A DNA stretch of 64,000 bases, taken from positions 186,001 through 250,000 of the forward strand of contig CBDBZL010000001.1 in NCBI GenBank assembly GCA_965213545.1, read 5' to 3'. Both the position numbers and the translations under genes were made by a program. How positions within the stretch are numbered: position 1 is the first letter of the stretch; each line of letters starts with the position of its first letter. Origin of the DNA: CBDBZL01 sp965213545 (lineage in GTDB: Bacteria > Pseudomonadota > Alphaproteobacteria > Sphingomonadales > Sphingomonadaceae). The notes beneath the pieces are model-generated. The model ran no database searches. It was not told the DNA's origin and was given only the letters and a program-made list of their open reading frames with translations. Positions 53,807 through 62,244 of this stretch are shown here, one piece after another.

Positions 53807-54907
53807 TTATCCGCGCCCGATCAGCACCTGCGCCATGCGGTCGGCGACCACATCGGCGCTTTTGCCGGTAGCTGCGCTTTCCTGCCAGACCTGGCGTAGC
53901 CGATCGGGGATTTGTGCGATCCGCCGTCTCACTTCGTCAAGATCGCACGGCTGGTCGTGTTGTCGAGCCAGATATTCCAGGCTCACATTGATGATGCCGC
54001 CCGCGTTGATGACATAGTCGGGCGCATAGAGAATATCGCGAGCTGCCAGCAGCCGACCGTGCTCGCCGCGCGCGAGCTGGTTGTTCGCCCCGCCCGCGAC
54101 GATGGCGCAATCGAGCCGGGCGATGCCCTCCTCATCGAGAATTGCGCCTAGCGCATTGGGACTGAACACATCGCAGGGCAAGCCCATAATGCCATCGACC
54201 GGCGCAACCTGAGCCCCAATCTCGCCCGCCAGCGCCCCGACCCGCTTGCTGTCGACATCGGCCAGCGTCAGTTTTGCGCCGTCCTTGGCCAGCAAACGGG
54301 CTAACCCCCCACCCACGCTGCCACACCCTTGAACGGCAATGCGCACGCCGTCGATGCTATCGCGCCCTAGCTTGACCGACACAGCCGCCCTGATGCCGTG
54401 ATGAATACCCATGGCGGTGAACGGGCCGGGATCGCCGCCGATCTCGCCGGCTCCTGCGGGAAGGCCACAGACATGCGCGGTGCGCCGGCTTATCGCCACC
54501 ATGTCCGCCTCGCTTGCCCCCACGTCCTCGGCGGTCACATAGCGGCCGCCAAGCGCCTCAATCGCATCGCCGAACGCGGCGAGCATCTCAGGCGTCTTGC
54601 GAACGGCACCCTGCTTGTTCGCATCGAGCAGCACCACCGCCTTGCCGCCGCCCATCGGCAAGCCGGCCATGGCGTTCTTGTAGCTCATTCCGCGCGACAG
54701 GCGCAGCGCATCGCGCATCGCGGCGGAGGGGTCGGCGTAATGGAGGAACCGCGTGCCCCCCGCAGCAGGTCCCAGATGCGTCGAATGCAGCGCGATGATG
54801 GCGGTCAGGCCCGCGGCTTCGTCATGAACCAGTTCCACCAGTTCATGCGCATCGTAATCGGCCTGGGTCCAGAACGCGTGCAACGTGCCACTGCCTTTGT
54901 GAAACAT
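53807..54907 (-). CDS. Glu/Leu/Phe/Val-type amino-acid dehydrogenase
   Basis: 366-residue NAD-dependent oxidative deaminase, most like leucine dehydrogenase. The catalytic region GPAAGGTRF, MSYKNAMAGLPMGGGKAVV (active-site lysines) and the Rossmann fingerprint VQGCGSVGGGLARLL are plain, followed by NALGAILDEEGI and VAGGANNQL. Substrate preference among branched-chain and aromatic amino acids cannot be told. It lies between ccmC and tRNA-His. Confidence 0.88.
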   Translation of the reverse strand: MFHKGSGTLHAFWTQADYDAHELVELVHDEAAGLTAIIALHSTHLGPAAGGTRFLHYADPSAAMRDALRLSRGMSYKNAMAGLPMGGGKAVVLLDANKQGAVRKTPEMLAAFGDAIEALGGRYVTAEDVGASEADMVAISRRTAHVCGLPAGAGEIGGDPGPFTAMGIHHGIRAAVSVKLGRDSIDGVRIAVQGCGSVGGGLARLLAKDGAKLTLADVDSKRVGALAGEIGAQVAPVDGIMGLPCDVFSPNALGAILDEEGIARLDCAIVAGGANNQLARGEHGRLLAARDILYAPDYVINAGGIINVSLEYLARQHDQPCDLDEVRRRIAQIPDRLRQVWQESAATGKSADVVADRMAQVLIGRG

Positions 54908-54932
54908 GCATCAAACCGGGCAAGGCCTGGAA

Positions 54933-55010
54933 TGGGGCGATCGACGGGGCTTGAACCCGCGACCTCCGGTACCACAAACCGGCGCTCTAACCAGCTGAGC
55001 TACGATCGCC
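54933..55010 (-). tRNA. tRNA-His (anticodon GTG)
   Basis: A 78-nt span including the encoded G-1 and CCA. Acceptor GCGATCG pairs with CGATCGC; the extra G-1 faces C73, the histidine identity element. Anticodon stem CCGGT/ACCGG encloses loop TTGTGGT, anticodon GTG. Confidence 0.95.
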
Positions 55011-55217
55011 ATATGCCAGGCACGAATGCCGGAGCGCGCGGCTGTAGGACGCCAGGACGTCCGGTCAAGCCGCCATCAGACCTGTCGGGCGCGCATTGCC
55101 CGATCAGGCGGTCGGATGAAAGCAAAACATGGCGTATGCGTGGCTGGGCGCAATGAACTTGCCGATGCGGACTGAACGCTTGCCTGCCGCCGCCGCCGCT
55201 TTATCACAAGCCGGATC

Positions 55218-55850
55218 ATGGCGATGCCGGGCGAAACGACTGCTGAAACCCTGTTCGCCTACGGGGGCGTCAGGCGCTTCCCCTCTGCCAGGCTGACATT
55301 GTTTGATCGGCCGGGCTTCCTGGAGCCCGAGCATTGCGCGCAGCTTATCGCGCTCGTCGATGCAAAACGCCGGCCTTCCACTATCGCCGATCCCAATGGC
55401 GACGCGCAATTCCGCACCAGCGAGACGTGCGACCTGGACCCGGGCGAACCGGCGGTGCGCGAACTGGAGGCGCGGCTTCTGGCTTTGAACGCGATCGACC
55501 CCGCGCACGGCGAGCCTGCGCAGGGACAGCGCTATGCGCCGGGCCAGGAGTTCAAGCCACATACTGACTATTTCGAGCCCGCCGGCGCCGACTTCGCCCG
55601 ATATTGCTCGGTCGCAGGGCAACGCACCTGGACCTTCATGATCTATCTGAACGATGTCGAGGCGGGCGGCGCGACCCGGTTCAAGGTGGTCGGCAAGACC
55701 TTCCAGGCGCAGACCGGAAAGCTGCTATGCTGGGACAATCACCGGCCCGACGGCTCGCTCAACGCCGCGACGCTTCATCACGGGATGAAAGTGAGGAAAG
55801 GCGTCAAATACGTGATAACCAAATGGTATCGCGAGCGCCCCTGGACCTAG
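55218..55850 (+). CDS. 2-oxoglutarate/Fe(II) prolyl-4-hydroxylase-like oxygenase
   Basis: 210 residues of the P4Hc fold. The iron ligands are His115 and Asp117 (FKPHTDYFEP) and a His at 187 or 188 (LHHGMKVRKG); Lys197 (GVKYVITKWYRERPW) should hold 2-oxoglutarate. It is expected to hydroxylate a prolyl residue in a protein; the target is unknown. A 207-bp gap after tRNA-His precedes it and holds no gene. Confidence 0.88.
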   Translation: MAMPGETTAETLFAYGGVRRFPSARLTLFDRPGFLEPEHCAQLIALVDAKRRPSTIADPNGDAQFRTSETCDLDPGEPAVRELEARLLALNAIDPAHGEPAQGQRYAPGQEFKPHTDYFEPAGADFARYCSVAGQRTWTFMIYLNDVEAGGATRFKVVGKTFQAQTGKLLCWDNHRPDGSLNAATLHHGMKVRKGVKYVITKWYRERPWT

Positions 55851-55891
55851 TCGACAAGGCACGAAAAGGGCGGGGTAATTGGGGATATGGC

Positions 55892-56389
55892 ATGACAGGA
55901 CTTGCGCAGAAGGATATTTTGCCCGCCACGCTTTACGAGAAAAGCCTGGCAGTCGGAGCGATGATCCTCTTCGCTCTGGTGGCGGCGGCGCTGATCCGTG
56001 GGCGCGGCGAGTGGGCGGTGCTCGATCCGCTCGTCTGGGCCCACCTCGCCACCGTGCTGACCCCGCTGGCGCTCACCCCGGTCCAGCTGCTGCGCCGACA
56101 TGGCGACCGGATGCATCGCGTGCTCGGATGGATCTGAGCGGTGAGCCTCTTCGCTACCGCGGCGCTCTCGTTCGGGATCCGTGGCATCAACGCAGGCGAT
56201 CTCAGCTTCATCCACGTCTTCTCGGTGGTGACGATCGTCTTCGTGCCGCTCCTAGTCCTCGCCGCGCGCAGGCACCGGATTGCCCGCCACCGCCGCACAG
56301 TTCGTGGCCTCGTCACCGGCGCGCTGCTGACCGCAGGCTATTTCACGCTACTGCCGAGCCGCGATCTCGGCGGCTGGCTTTGGGGCTGA
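55892..56389 (+). pseudogene. DUF2306 membrane protein interrupted by a TGA codon
   Basis: From ATG 55892 the frame encodes a four-span membrane protein (MTGLAQKDILPATLYEK, then segments) to HRVLGWI, hits TGA at 56135-56137, and continues in the same frame with AVSLFATAALSFGIRG to a stop at 56389. A Trp is usual just after HRxLGWx in DUF2306 proteins, so TGG-to-TGA explains the break. A GTG at 56141, three bases on, could restart translation and give two pieces. A sequencing error is also possible. Function of the family is unknown. Confidence 0.7.
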
Positions 56390-56401
56390 GGGAGCCCCTG
56401 C

Positions 56402-56629
56402 TCACTTCTTCTTGAGGCTAAGTCCGCCGAAGCGCTTATTGAACTGCGCGACGCGGCCACCCTGCTCGAGCTGACGCTGGCCGCCCGTCCAGGCGGGGTG
56501 GCTCGTGGGGTCGATGTCCAGCGTCATCACATCGCCCTCGCTGCCCCAGGTCGAGCGGGTCTGGAACTCGGTGCCATCGGTCATCTTGACCGTGATCATG
56601 TGATAGTCGGGGTGGGTTTCAGCCTTCAT
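56402..56629 (-). CDS. rpmE: 50S ribosomal protein L31
   Basis: 75 residues from ATG 56629 (MKAETHPDYHMITVKMTDG). TSHPAWTGGQR and RVAQFNKRFGGLSLKKK are typical of L31. It has no CxxC zinc pair, so it is the zinc-independent (C-minus) form. The frame opens upstream to 56722 without resemblance. It converges with the DUF2306 gene. Confidence 0.93.
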   Translation of the reverse strand: MKAETHPDYHMITVKMTDGTEFQTRSTWGSEGDVMTLDIDPTSHPAWTGGQRQLEQGGRVAQFNKRFGGLSLKKK

Positions 56630-56737
56630 CGCGCATGGTCCTTGATGCATGGGGCCGGTACCGACCGGCCGGGCAATTCGGAGGGAGGGGCGCCGCTTAG
56701 CGCCGCCGCCGCGCCAAGGCAAGCGGACCGCTGCGCG

Positions 56738-57220
56738 CTAGGCGGAACCGGCCGCAGGCGATGGCGCGTCGCCGATCATCGCGGTGAAGCGCGTTTCGCA
56801 GGTCACCGTGCCATCCACGCTGGCCTTGCCCGCGAACCGGCACACGCGCGCACGCTGCTGGACAAACTCGGCTTCCAGCTGGAGCAGGCAGCCCGGTTCC
56901 ACCGGCGAGCGGAACTTGGCTTCCTCGATTGCCACGAAATAGACCAGCTTGCCGCTTCCCGCGAGCTCCAGCGTCTCGACCGCCAAGATGCCCGCCGCCT
57001 GCGCCAACGCCTCGATCTGGAGCACGCCGGGCATGATCGGCCGGCCGGGGAAATGGCCTTGGAAGAACGCCTCGTTGAAGCTCACTGCCTTGATCGCGCG
57101 TATCGCCTCGCCCCGCTTCAGCTCGGCGACTCGGTCCACCAGCAGCATGGGATAGCGGTGCGGCAGCGCCTGCAGGATGCGCGCGATATCGCATTCAGGA
57201 CCCGCCTGCTGGTCGCTCAC
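56738..57220 (-). CDS. fabZ: 3-hydroxyacyl-ACP dehydratase FabZ
   Basis: Dehydrates beta-hydroxyacyl-ACP in fatty-acid synthesis. The hot-dog fold protein has LPHRYPMLLVDRV and the catalytic segment FFQGHFPGRPIMPGVLQIEALAQ (His and Glu). I chose GTG 57220 (MSDQQAGPECDIARIL), giving 160 residues. A second, identical GTG context lies 33 bp upstream at 57253 because of a tandem duplication, which would add 11 residues. skp ends 70 bp upstream. Part of the classic bamA-skp-(lpxD)-fabZ envelope block; lpxD and lpxA are not here. Confidence 0.93.
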   Translation of the reverse strand: MSDQQAGPECDIARILQALPHRYPMLLVDRVAELKRGEAIRAIKAVSFNEAFFQGHFPGRPIMPGVLQIEALAQAAGILAVETLELAGSGKLVYFVAIEEAKFRSPVEPGCLLQLEAEFVQQRARVCRFAGKASVDGTVTCETRFTAMIGDAPSPAAGSA

Positions 57221-57266
57221 GAAGCGCCCCGTACCCGCCTGCTGGTCGCTCACGAAGCGCCCCGTA
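57201..57266. repeat. Exact 33-bp tandem duplication covering the fabZ start
   Basis: Units 57201-57233 and 57234-57266 are identical. On the minus strand each encodes TGRFVSDQQAG-type sequence and contains a GTG preceded by GGGGCG. Being a multiple of three it keeps the frame, so it duplicates both the start codon and its upstream context. Confidence 0.95.
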
Positions 57267-57290
57267 CCCGCCCGCTCAACTGGCGACAGC

Positions 57291-57968
57291 TCAACGTCCC
57301 TCGACCGGCTGCTGCTGTCCGGCTGCACCTTGCTGCTGCTGCTGCTGGATCGCCGACAACAACAAGAGTTGCTGGATCTGCTGATAGAGCTGGACCGCGG
57401 CCTGCGTCGGCTGAAAGTTCTCAGGCGGAACGATTTGCACCGAGGGAACGCGCGCATTGAGCGCCTGGGTCACCGACTGCGTGACGTCGGCGGTCTCGGG
57501 GGCATAGACCAGCGCTTCGGGCGCGATCATCAGCTGAATACCGCGATCCGAGATCACCTGTTGCACCGCGGCGGCATATTGCTGCGCCACCTGGCTCACC
57601 ACGAATACGCGCGCGCGCTGGATCGGCGCCTGGATCTGGGCGATCTGCTGGTCGAGCTGCTGCACCTGGGTAACGGTGGCCTGCGGTGCGGCATTGGCCT
57701 CTGTCTCGGACAGCTGCCCGTCCTGATTGGTGTCGAGCTGCTGGACGATCTGCTGGCGCTGCTGCTGTGTCTGTTCGAGCGACTGGCGCTGCGCCTCATA
57801 CTGGGTGGAGATTTGCTGGAAGCCGGTCTGCAACGCCTGTGTCCCGGCCACCGCCACCGAAGTGTCGGCGGTGGCAATGCCGTTCACTTGCGCCACCACC
57901 GGAGAGGTCACCGCCAGCAGCGAAGCGGCAGCCGACAGCGCAAGTGCCGTTCTGGTTATGTTGGTCAT
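57291..57968 (-). CDS. skp: OmpH/Skp-family periplasmic chaperone with an EF-hand loop
   Basis: Outer-membrane protein chaperone, 225 residues. Signal peptide (MTNITRTALALSAAASLLAV to VVAQ); a coiled tentacle region rich in Gln (about 45-125); C-terminal half with IQLMIAPEALVYA, as in Skp. An unusual insertion at residues 79-90, DTNQDGQLSETE, is a textbook EF-hand calcium loop. The C-terminus is Gln-rich. The start overlaps the bamA stop (TGATG). Confidence 0.88.
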   Translation of the reverse strand: MTNITRTALALSAAASLLAVTSPVVAQVNGIATADTSVAVAGTQALQTGFQQISTQYEAQRQSLEQTQQQRQQIVQQLDTNQDGQLSETEANAAPQATVTQVQQLDQQIAQIQAPIQRARVFVVSQVAQQYAAAVQQVISDRGIQLMIAPEALVYAPETADVTQSVTQALNARVPSVQIVPPENFQPTQAAVQLYQQIQQLLLLSAIQQQQQQGAAGQQQPVEGR

Positions 57969-60910
57969 CAGAATTGGGTTCCTACATTGAAGGTGATGGT
58001 CTTGGACTCGTCGCCTCGTTCCTTGAGCAGCGCATAGGCGACGTCGATACGAAACGGACCGAACGGCGAGTTCCAGTTGACCCCGAAACCCACCGCGACA
58101 CGCGGCTTAGGCGTATCGCCGTAGAACTCTTCCACGAACGGGCGCAACTGTTGACCATTAGGCACGTTCTGCGGATTGGTAAGACATGCCGGCGGGTTGG
58201 GATTGACCGGATTGGTGACGATGGACGTTTCGCTGGCAACGCATTGTCCTGCGTCATTCGCCGCGGCCATATCCACCTGGGTGAACAGCGGCTGGCCATC
58301 ACTGTTGCGATCGGCGATGAACAGCCCGTCGGGCAGCGCGCTTTCCACCAGCACCGGACGTTCGACACCGAACACCGAGCCGACATCGAGGAAGATCGAC
58401 GGACGCAGGCCAAGCTCGCGAACGCTCGAACCCAGCGGGATCTCGACCTCGGCCCGGCCGAGATAATAGTACTTGCCCCCCAGCGCATCGTCCTGGTTCT
58501 CGTCAGCATCGAGCGGCAGCAGCGGACGCGTGCCGTCCTCGCCGGGCACATCGTAGAACCGGCGCACCACGCGCGGACCCACACCGCGGATGTCGAACCC
58601 GCGGAACTGCGGCTCGCCCAGGAAGAAGCGGTCGGTCAGCAGCACATTGTCCACCCCCGCTCCGCGATCGTTGAAGCCCTGGATGATGCCGCCCTCGCCC
58701 GCCAGCGAGAACACGAAGCCTGCGCCAATTTCCCAATACTTACGGGCATTTGCGCGCAGCCGTCCGTAACGCACGTCACCGCCCAGACCGGCGAACTCCA
58801 CACCCAGCGAGATAAGCTCGCCGCGCGTCGGCCGCACGCCGCTGTTGAGCGTGTTGTAGACCGCCGACAATCCCAGGATCGAGGACGTGCGCCGCCCCAG
58901 TGCCTCGCACAGGTAGCGCCCGGCGAGCAGCGGTTCGCAGGCCGCCTCCCCGTCGCCGTCGAAATCGGCGAAGAACTGGTTCTCGTCGATGGTGATCTCA
59001 TCGATGTTGAAGGTGTAGCGGCCGAGCAGCGAGATATATTCGGTCAGTGGCACACCCACTCTGAGACTGCCACCGATCGTCTGCTGCTCGAAGGTGGCCC
59101 GGTCGCGGTCGAAGAAGCCGTTATTGTAGTCTTGAACGTATATGTCGACCCCGGCCGAGATGTTGCGATCGAACAGGTAAGGCTCGGTAAAGCTGATCCG
59201 CCCCGAGCGTGAGAAGCGCGAATAATTGGCTGAAAGCCCGATCGTCTGGCCACGCCCGCGAAAATTGTTCTGGCGGATCGAGCCCTGGAAGATGAAGCTC
59301 TCCAGGCTGGAGAACCCGGCTGACAGCGACAATTCCCCGGTCGGCTCCTCCTGGACGTTGGCCTGCAGGATGATGCGGTCAGGAGCGCTGCCCTCGACCT
59401 GCTCGATCTCGAAGTTCTCCTGGAAATAACCCAGCGACCGGATCCGGGCGGTGGATCGCTGCACCTGGAGCGAATTGAACGCATCGCCCTCTGCCTGGCG
59501 GAACTCGCGCCGGATTACCTTGTCCTGCGTCAGCGTGTTGCCGTTGATATCGATCGATTCGATATAGACGCGCGGCGCCTCGGTGATGGTGAAGGTGATG
59601 CCCAGCGTGCGCTCATCGCGGTCGACATCATATTGCGGCCGCACGTCGGCAAAGGCGTAGCCGAACGTGCCAGCGGTCTCGGTCAGCTGTTCGATCGTGT
59701 CATCGACCAGCTGCGCATTGTACCAGTCGCCGGCATCAACGGGGATGGCATTGGTCAGGAACTCGCTGTCGAAGTCCCGCAGCTGGCTTTCCACCAGCAC
59801 ATCGCCGAACCGATAGCGCTCGCCCTCCTCGAGCACGTAGGTGATGATGAAGTCGCGCTTGTCGGGGGTCAGTTCGGCCACCGCCGAGACCACGCGGAAA
59901 TCGGCATAGCCTTCGGTCAGATAGAACTGCCGCAGTTTCTGCTGGTCGAAGGCGAGCCGGTCGGGATCGTAGCTGGTGTTGGAGGAAAGGAAGGAGAACA
60001 GTCCGCCGGTGGTCTTGGTGACCATCTCGCCCCGCAGCTCGCCATCGGAGAACACCCCGTTGCCAATGATGTTGATCTGGCGCACCTTGGAGCGCGGCCC
60101 CTCGGTGATCTCGAACACCACATCGACCCGGTTCTGGTCAAGCATGACCATCTGCGGCTCGACGCTGGCGGCAAAGCGGCCCTGGCGCTTGTAGAGCTCG
60201 ATGATCCGGGCGACATCGGCGCGGACCTTGGATCGGGTGAAGATCTGGCGCGGGGCAAGCTTGATCTCGGGCAGGATCTTGTCGTCATCGATCCGGTCAT
60301 TGCCCTCCAGGATGATCCGGTTGATGATCGGATTTTCTTCCACCTCGACAATGATATTGCCGCCCTCGTTGCGGATGGAAAAGTCGGCGAACAGCTCGGT
60401 GGCGGCAAGATCGCGCAGCGCTTGGTCGGCAGCCTCGGCGGTATAAATGTCGCCTGGTCTGAGGCGAATATAGGAGACGATTGTCTCGGGTTCGAGCCGC
60501 TGGGCTCCGGAGACCGCGATGGTGCGGACCTCTTCGCCCTCGGGTGTGGCCGGGGTGGACGCGGGCTGATCCTCGTCACTCGGCGTGAGCGTGTCATCCG
60601 CCGCAACGTCCTCTTCCTGAACCAGGTTGCCTTGCACCGGAATATCCGGAGAGGATGGTTCGATCGCGGAAGCCTCGGGCGCGGGCTGGTCCGGCAAGGC
60701 CGGGTCGGATGCCGTCCGGTCCTGTCCGATCTGGTCCTGTCCGATCTGGTCCTGCCCGATCTGGTCCTGCCCGGCTTGATCCTGAGCGGCTTGATCCTGG
60801 CCGAACCGATCCTGTGCCGTGGCGGCCAGCGGCGTTCCGGCCAGCATCGTGCATCCCAAGAGCGCCGCGACGTACCGCGAGACTCCGCCCGACCCGACCC
60901 TAGAACCCAT
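57968..60910 (-). CDS. bamA: Outer membrane protein assembly factor BamA
   Basis: Core of the beta-barrel assembly machine, 980 residues, about 170 more than E. coli. Signal peptide (MGSRVGSGGVSRYVAALLG to AATAQ), then a low-complexity acidic stretch (about 33-130) including QDxxG repeats, five POTRA domains (about 130-560; VRTIAVSGAQRLEPETIVSYI starts the first) and a C-terminal 16-strand barrel ending FNVGTQF with terminal Phe. The barrel has the FLGEPQFRGFDIRGVGPR motif (VRGF/Y-type). It is followed by skp. Confidence 0.95.
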   Translation of the reverse strand: MGSRVGSGGVSRYVAALLGCTMLAGTPLAATAQDRFGQDQAAQDQAGQDQIGQDQIGQDQIGQDRTASDPALPDQPAPEASAIEPSSPDIPVQGNLVQEEDVAADDTLTPSDEDQPASTPATPEGEEVRTIAVSGAQRLEPETIVSYIRLRPGDIYTAEAADQALRDLAATELFADFSIRNEGGNIIVEVEENPIINRIILEGNDRIDDDKILPEIKLAPRQIFTRSKVRADVARIIELYKRQGRFAASVEPQMVMLDQNRVDVVFEITEGPRSKVRQINIIGNGVFSDGELRGEMVTKTTGGLFSFLSSNTSYDPDRLAFDQQKLRQFYLTEGYADFRVVSAVAELTPDKRDFIITYVLEEGERYRFGDVLVESQLRDFDSEFLTNAIPVDAGDWYNAQLVDDTIEQLTETAGTFGYAFADVRPQYDVDRDERTLGITFTITEAPRVYIESIDINGNTLTQDKVIRREFRQAEGDAFNSLQVQRSTARIRSLGYFQENFEIEQVEGSAPDRIILQANVQEEPTGELSLSAGFSSLESFIFQGSIRQNNFRGRGQTIGLSANYSRFSRSGRISFTEPYLFDRNISAGVDIYVQDYNNGFFDRDRATFEQQTIGGSLRVGVPLTEYISLLGRYTFNIDEITIDENQFFADFDGDGEAACEPLLAGRYLCEALGRRTSSILGLSAVYNTLNSGVRPTRGELISLGVEFAGLGGDVRYGRLRANARKYWEIGAGFVFSLAGEGGIIQGFNDRGAGVDNVLLTDRFFLGEPQFRGFDIRGVGPRVVRRFYDVPGEDGTRPLLPLDADENQDDALGGKYYYLGRAEVEIPLGSSVRELGLRPSIFLDVGSVFGVERPVLVESALPDGLFIADRNSDGQPLFTQVDMAAANDAGQCVASETSIVTNPVNPNPPACLTNPQNVPNGQQLRPFVEEFYGDTPKPRVAVGFGVNWNSPFGPFRIDVAYALLKERGDESKTITFNVGTQF
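60716..60814. repeat. 15-bp tandem repeats in bamA (QDxxG pentapeptides)
   Basis: Six and a half 15-bp units encode QDRFG, QDQAA, QDQAG, then QDQIG three times and QDR. Adjacent units differ only by third-base or single changes, so slippage is likely. They fall just after the BamA signal peptide. Confidence 0.9.
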
Positions 60911-61131
60911 TCACCCGTCCAATCCTGCCGTCCCGCGCTGCAAAAGCGCCTCCAGCCTGAACGGAAACTGACCCCCGGGGTCCGCTGGCTGGGCTTGATG
61001 CGGGAAAGCGGCCCCCTTGCCCGATGCGCAAGGGGCAATCAAGCATGCGCGGGGCGCTAGTGACGCGGTCCGGCGCGGATTTTCCCCAGCTGGACGACAG
61101 AACCGGACGACAGACGGCAAGGGCGGCGCGG

Positions 61132-62244
61132 TCAGCCGAAGACAGGCAGCGCGACGATGTCGTTGATCGTGACGAACACCATCAGCGCCAGCACCAACGC
61201 CATGCCCGTGCGAAAGGCCCATTCCTGGCTTCTGGCGCTGGCGGGTTTGCGCCGCACTGCCTCGGCCGCGTAGAATGCCAGGTGACCGCCATCGAGCGCG
61301 GGGATCGGCAACAGGTTGATGAACGCCAGGTTGATCGAGATGAAGGCCACGAACTCGATGAACGGCAAAGGCCCCAGCGACAGGCGCTCTCCCGAATATT
61401 GCGCGATCTTGATCGGCCCGCCCAGCTCCTTGACCGAGCGCTCGCCGGTGATGATCTGCCCCAGACCGGTGATCATCAGATCAATGAGGTCGATGCTCGC
61501 CTTGGCCCCATAGGCGACAGCCTCGAGCGGTCCCAAAGTCTCGAACACGCGCGCGTTGGAGGCGACACCGATCCGCCCGATGCGAGCGATATTACCGAAG
61601 CGGTCCTCCATCTCGATATCCGCGATCTTCAGGTCGACCTCGCCGACCCGGTCGCCGCGTTCGTAGACCACTTCGATCATGCGCCCGGGGAACGGCAGCA
61701 CCCGGGCGGCAACCTGCTCAAACTCTTCGATCGGCGCGCCGTCGATAGCGATGATCCGGTCGCCCAGTTCCAATCCAGCGACTTGTGCCGGCGAATCTTC
61801 GGAAAAAGCCTCGATGACGGGGGGCGTGACCGGCTTGCCATAGGCCATGGCGAAACCGGCAAAAATGACGACGGCGACGATCAGGTTGGTCGCCGGCCCT
61901 GCGAACACGATCGCCGCGCGTTGCCACAGCGGCTTGGCCTGGAAGGTGCGATTGCGCTCGTCGTCGGGCAGGGCAAGCCATTCCTCGCTCGGCTGGCTTG
62001 CCGGGTTCATGTCGCCGGCAAACTGGACATAGCCGCCCAGTGGCAGCGCAGAGATGCGCCAGCGGGTGTCGCGGCTATCGGTCCAGCCGGCGAGCTCCTT
62101 GCCGAAACCGATCGAGAAGGCATCCGCCTTAACCCCGAACATCCGGCCGGCAAGGTAGTGACCAAGTTCGTGGACGGTAACCAGCGGACCCAGCAGCAGC
62201 AGGAAACCTGCAATCATCATCCACATCGGCACATCGGGAAGCAT
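61132..62244 (-). CDS. rseP: Site-2 protease RseP
   Basis: Intramembrane zinc metalloprotease, 370 residues. HELGH (His25, Glu26, His29) and the late NLLPIPALDGGHL supply the zinc ligands. One PDZ domain is clear (about 120-200; VAGLELGDRIIAIDGAPIEEF). It directly follows dxr (no gap). 221 bp separate it from bamA; I see no gene there. Confidence 0.94.
   Translation of the reverse strand: MLPDVPMWMMIAGFLLLLGPLVTVHELGHYLAGRMFGVKADAFSIGFGKELAGWTDSRDTRWRISALPLGGYVQFAGDMNPASQPSEEWLALPDDERNRTFQAKPLWQRAAIVFAGPATNLIVAVVIFAGFAMAYGKPVTPPVIEAFSEDSPAQVAGLELGDRIIAIDGAPIEEFEQVAARVLPFPGRMIEVVYERGDRVGEVDLKIADIEMEDRFGNIARIGRIGVASNARVFETLGPLEAVAYGAKASIDLIDLMITGLGQIITGERSVKELGGPIKIAQYSGERLSLGPLPFIEFVAFISINLAFINLLPIPALDGGHLAFYAAEAVRRKPASARSQEWAFRTGMALVLALMVFVTINDIVALPVFG

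Noticed and set aside
60716..60814. The 15-bp repeats as a CRISPR-like array
   Set aside because: No spacers separate the units, and they are in-frame coding repeats within bamA.
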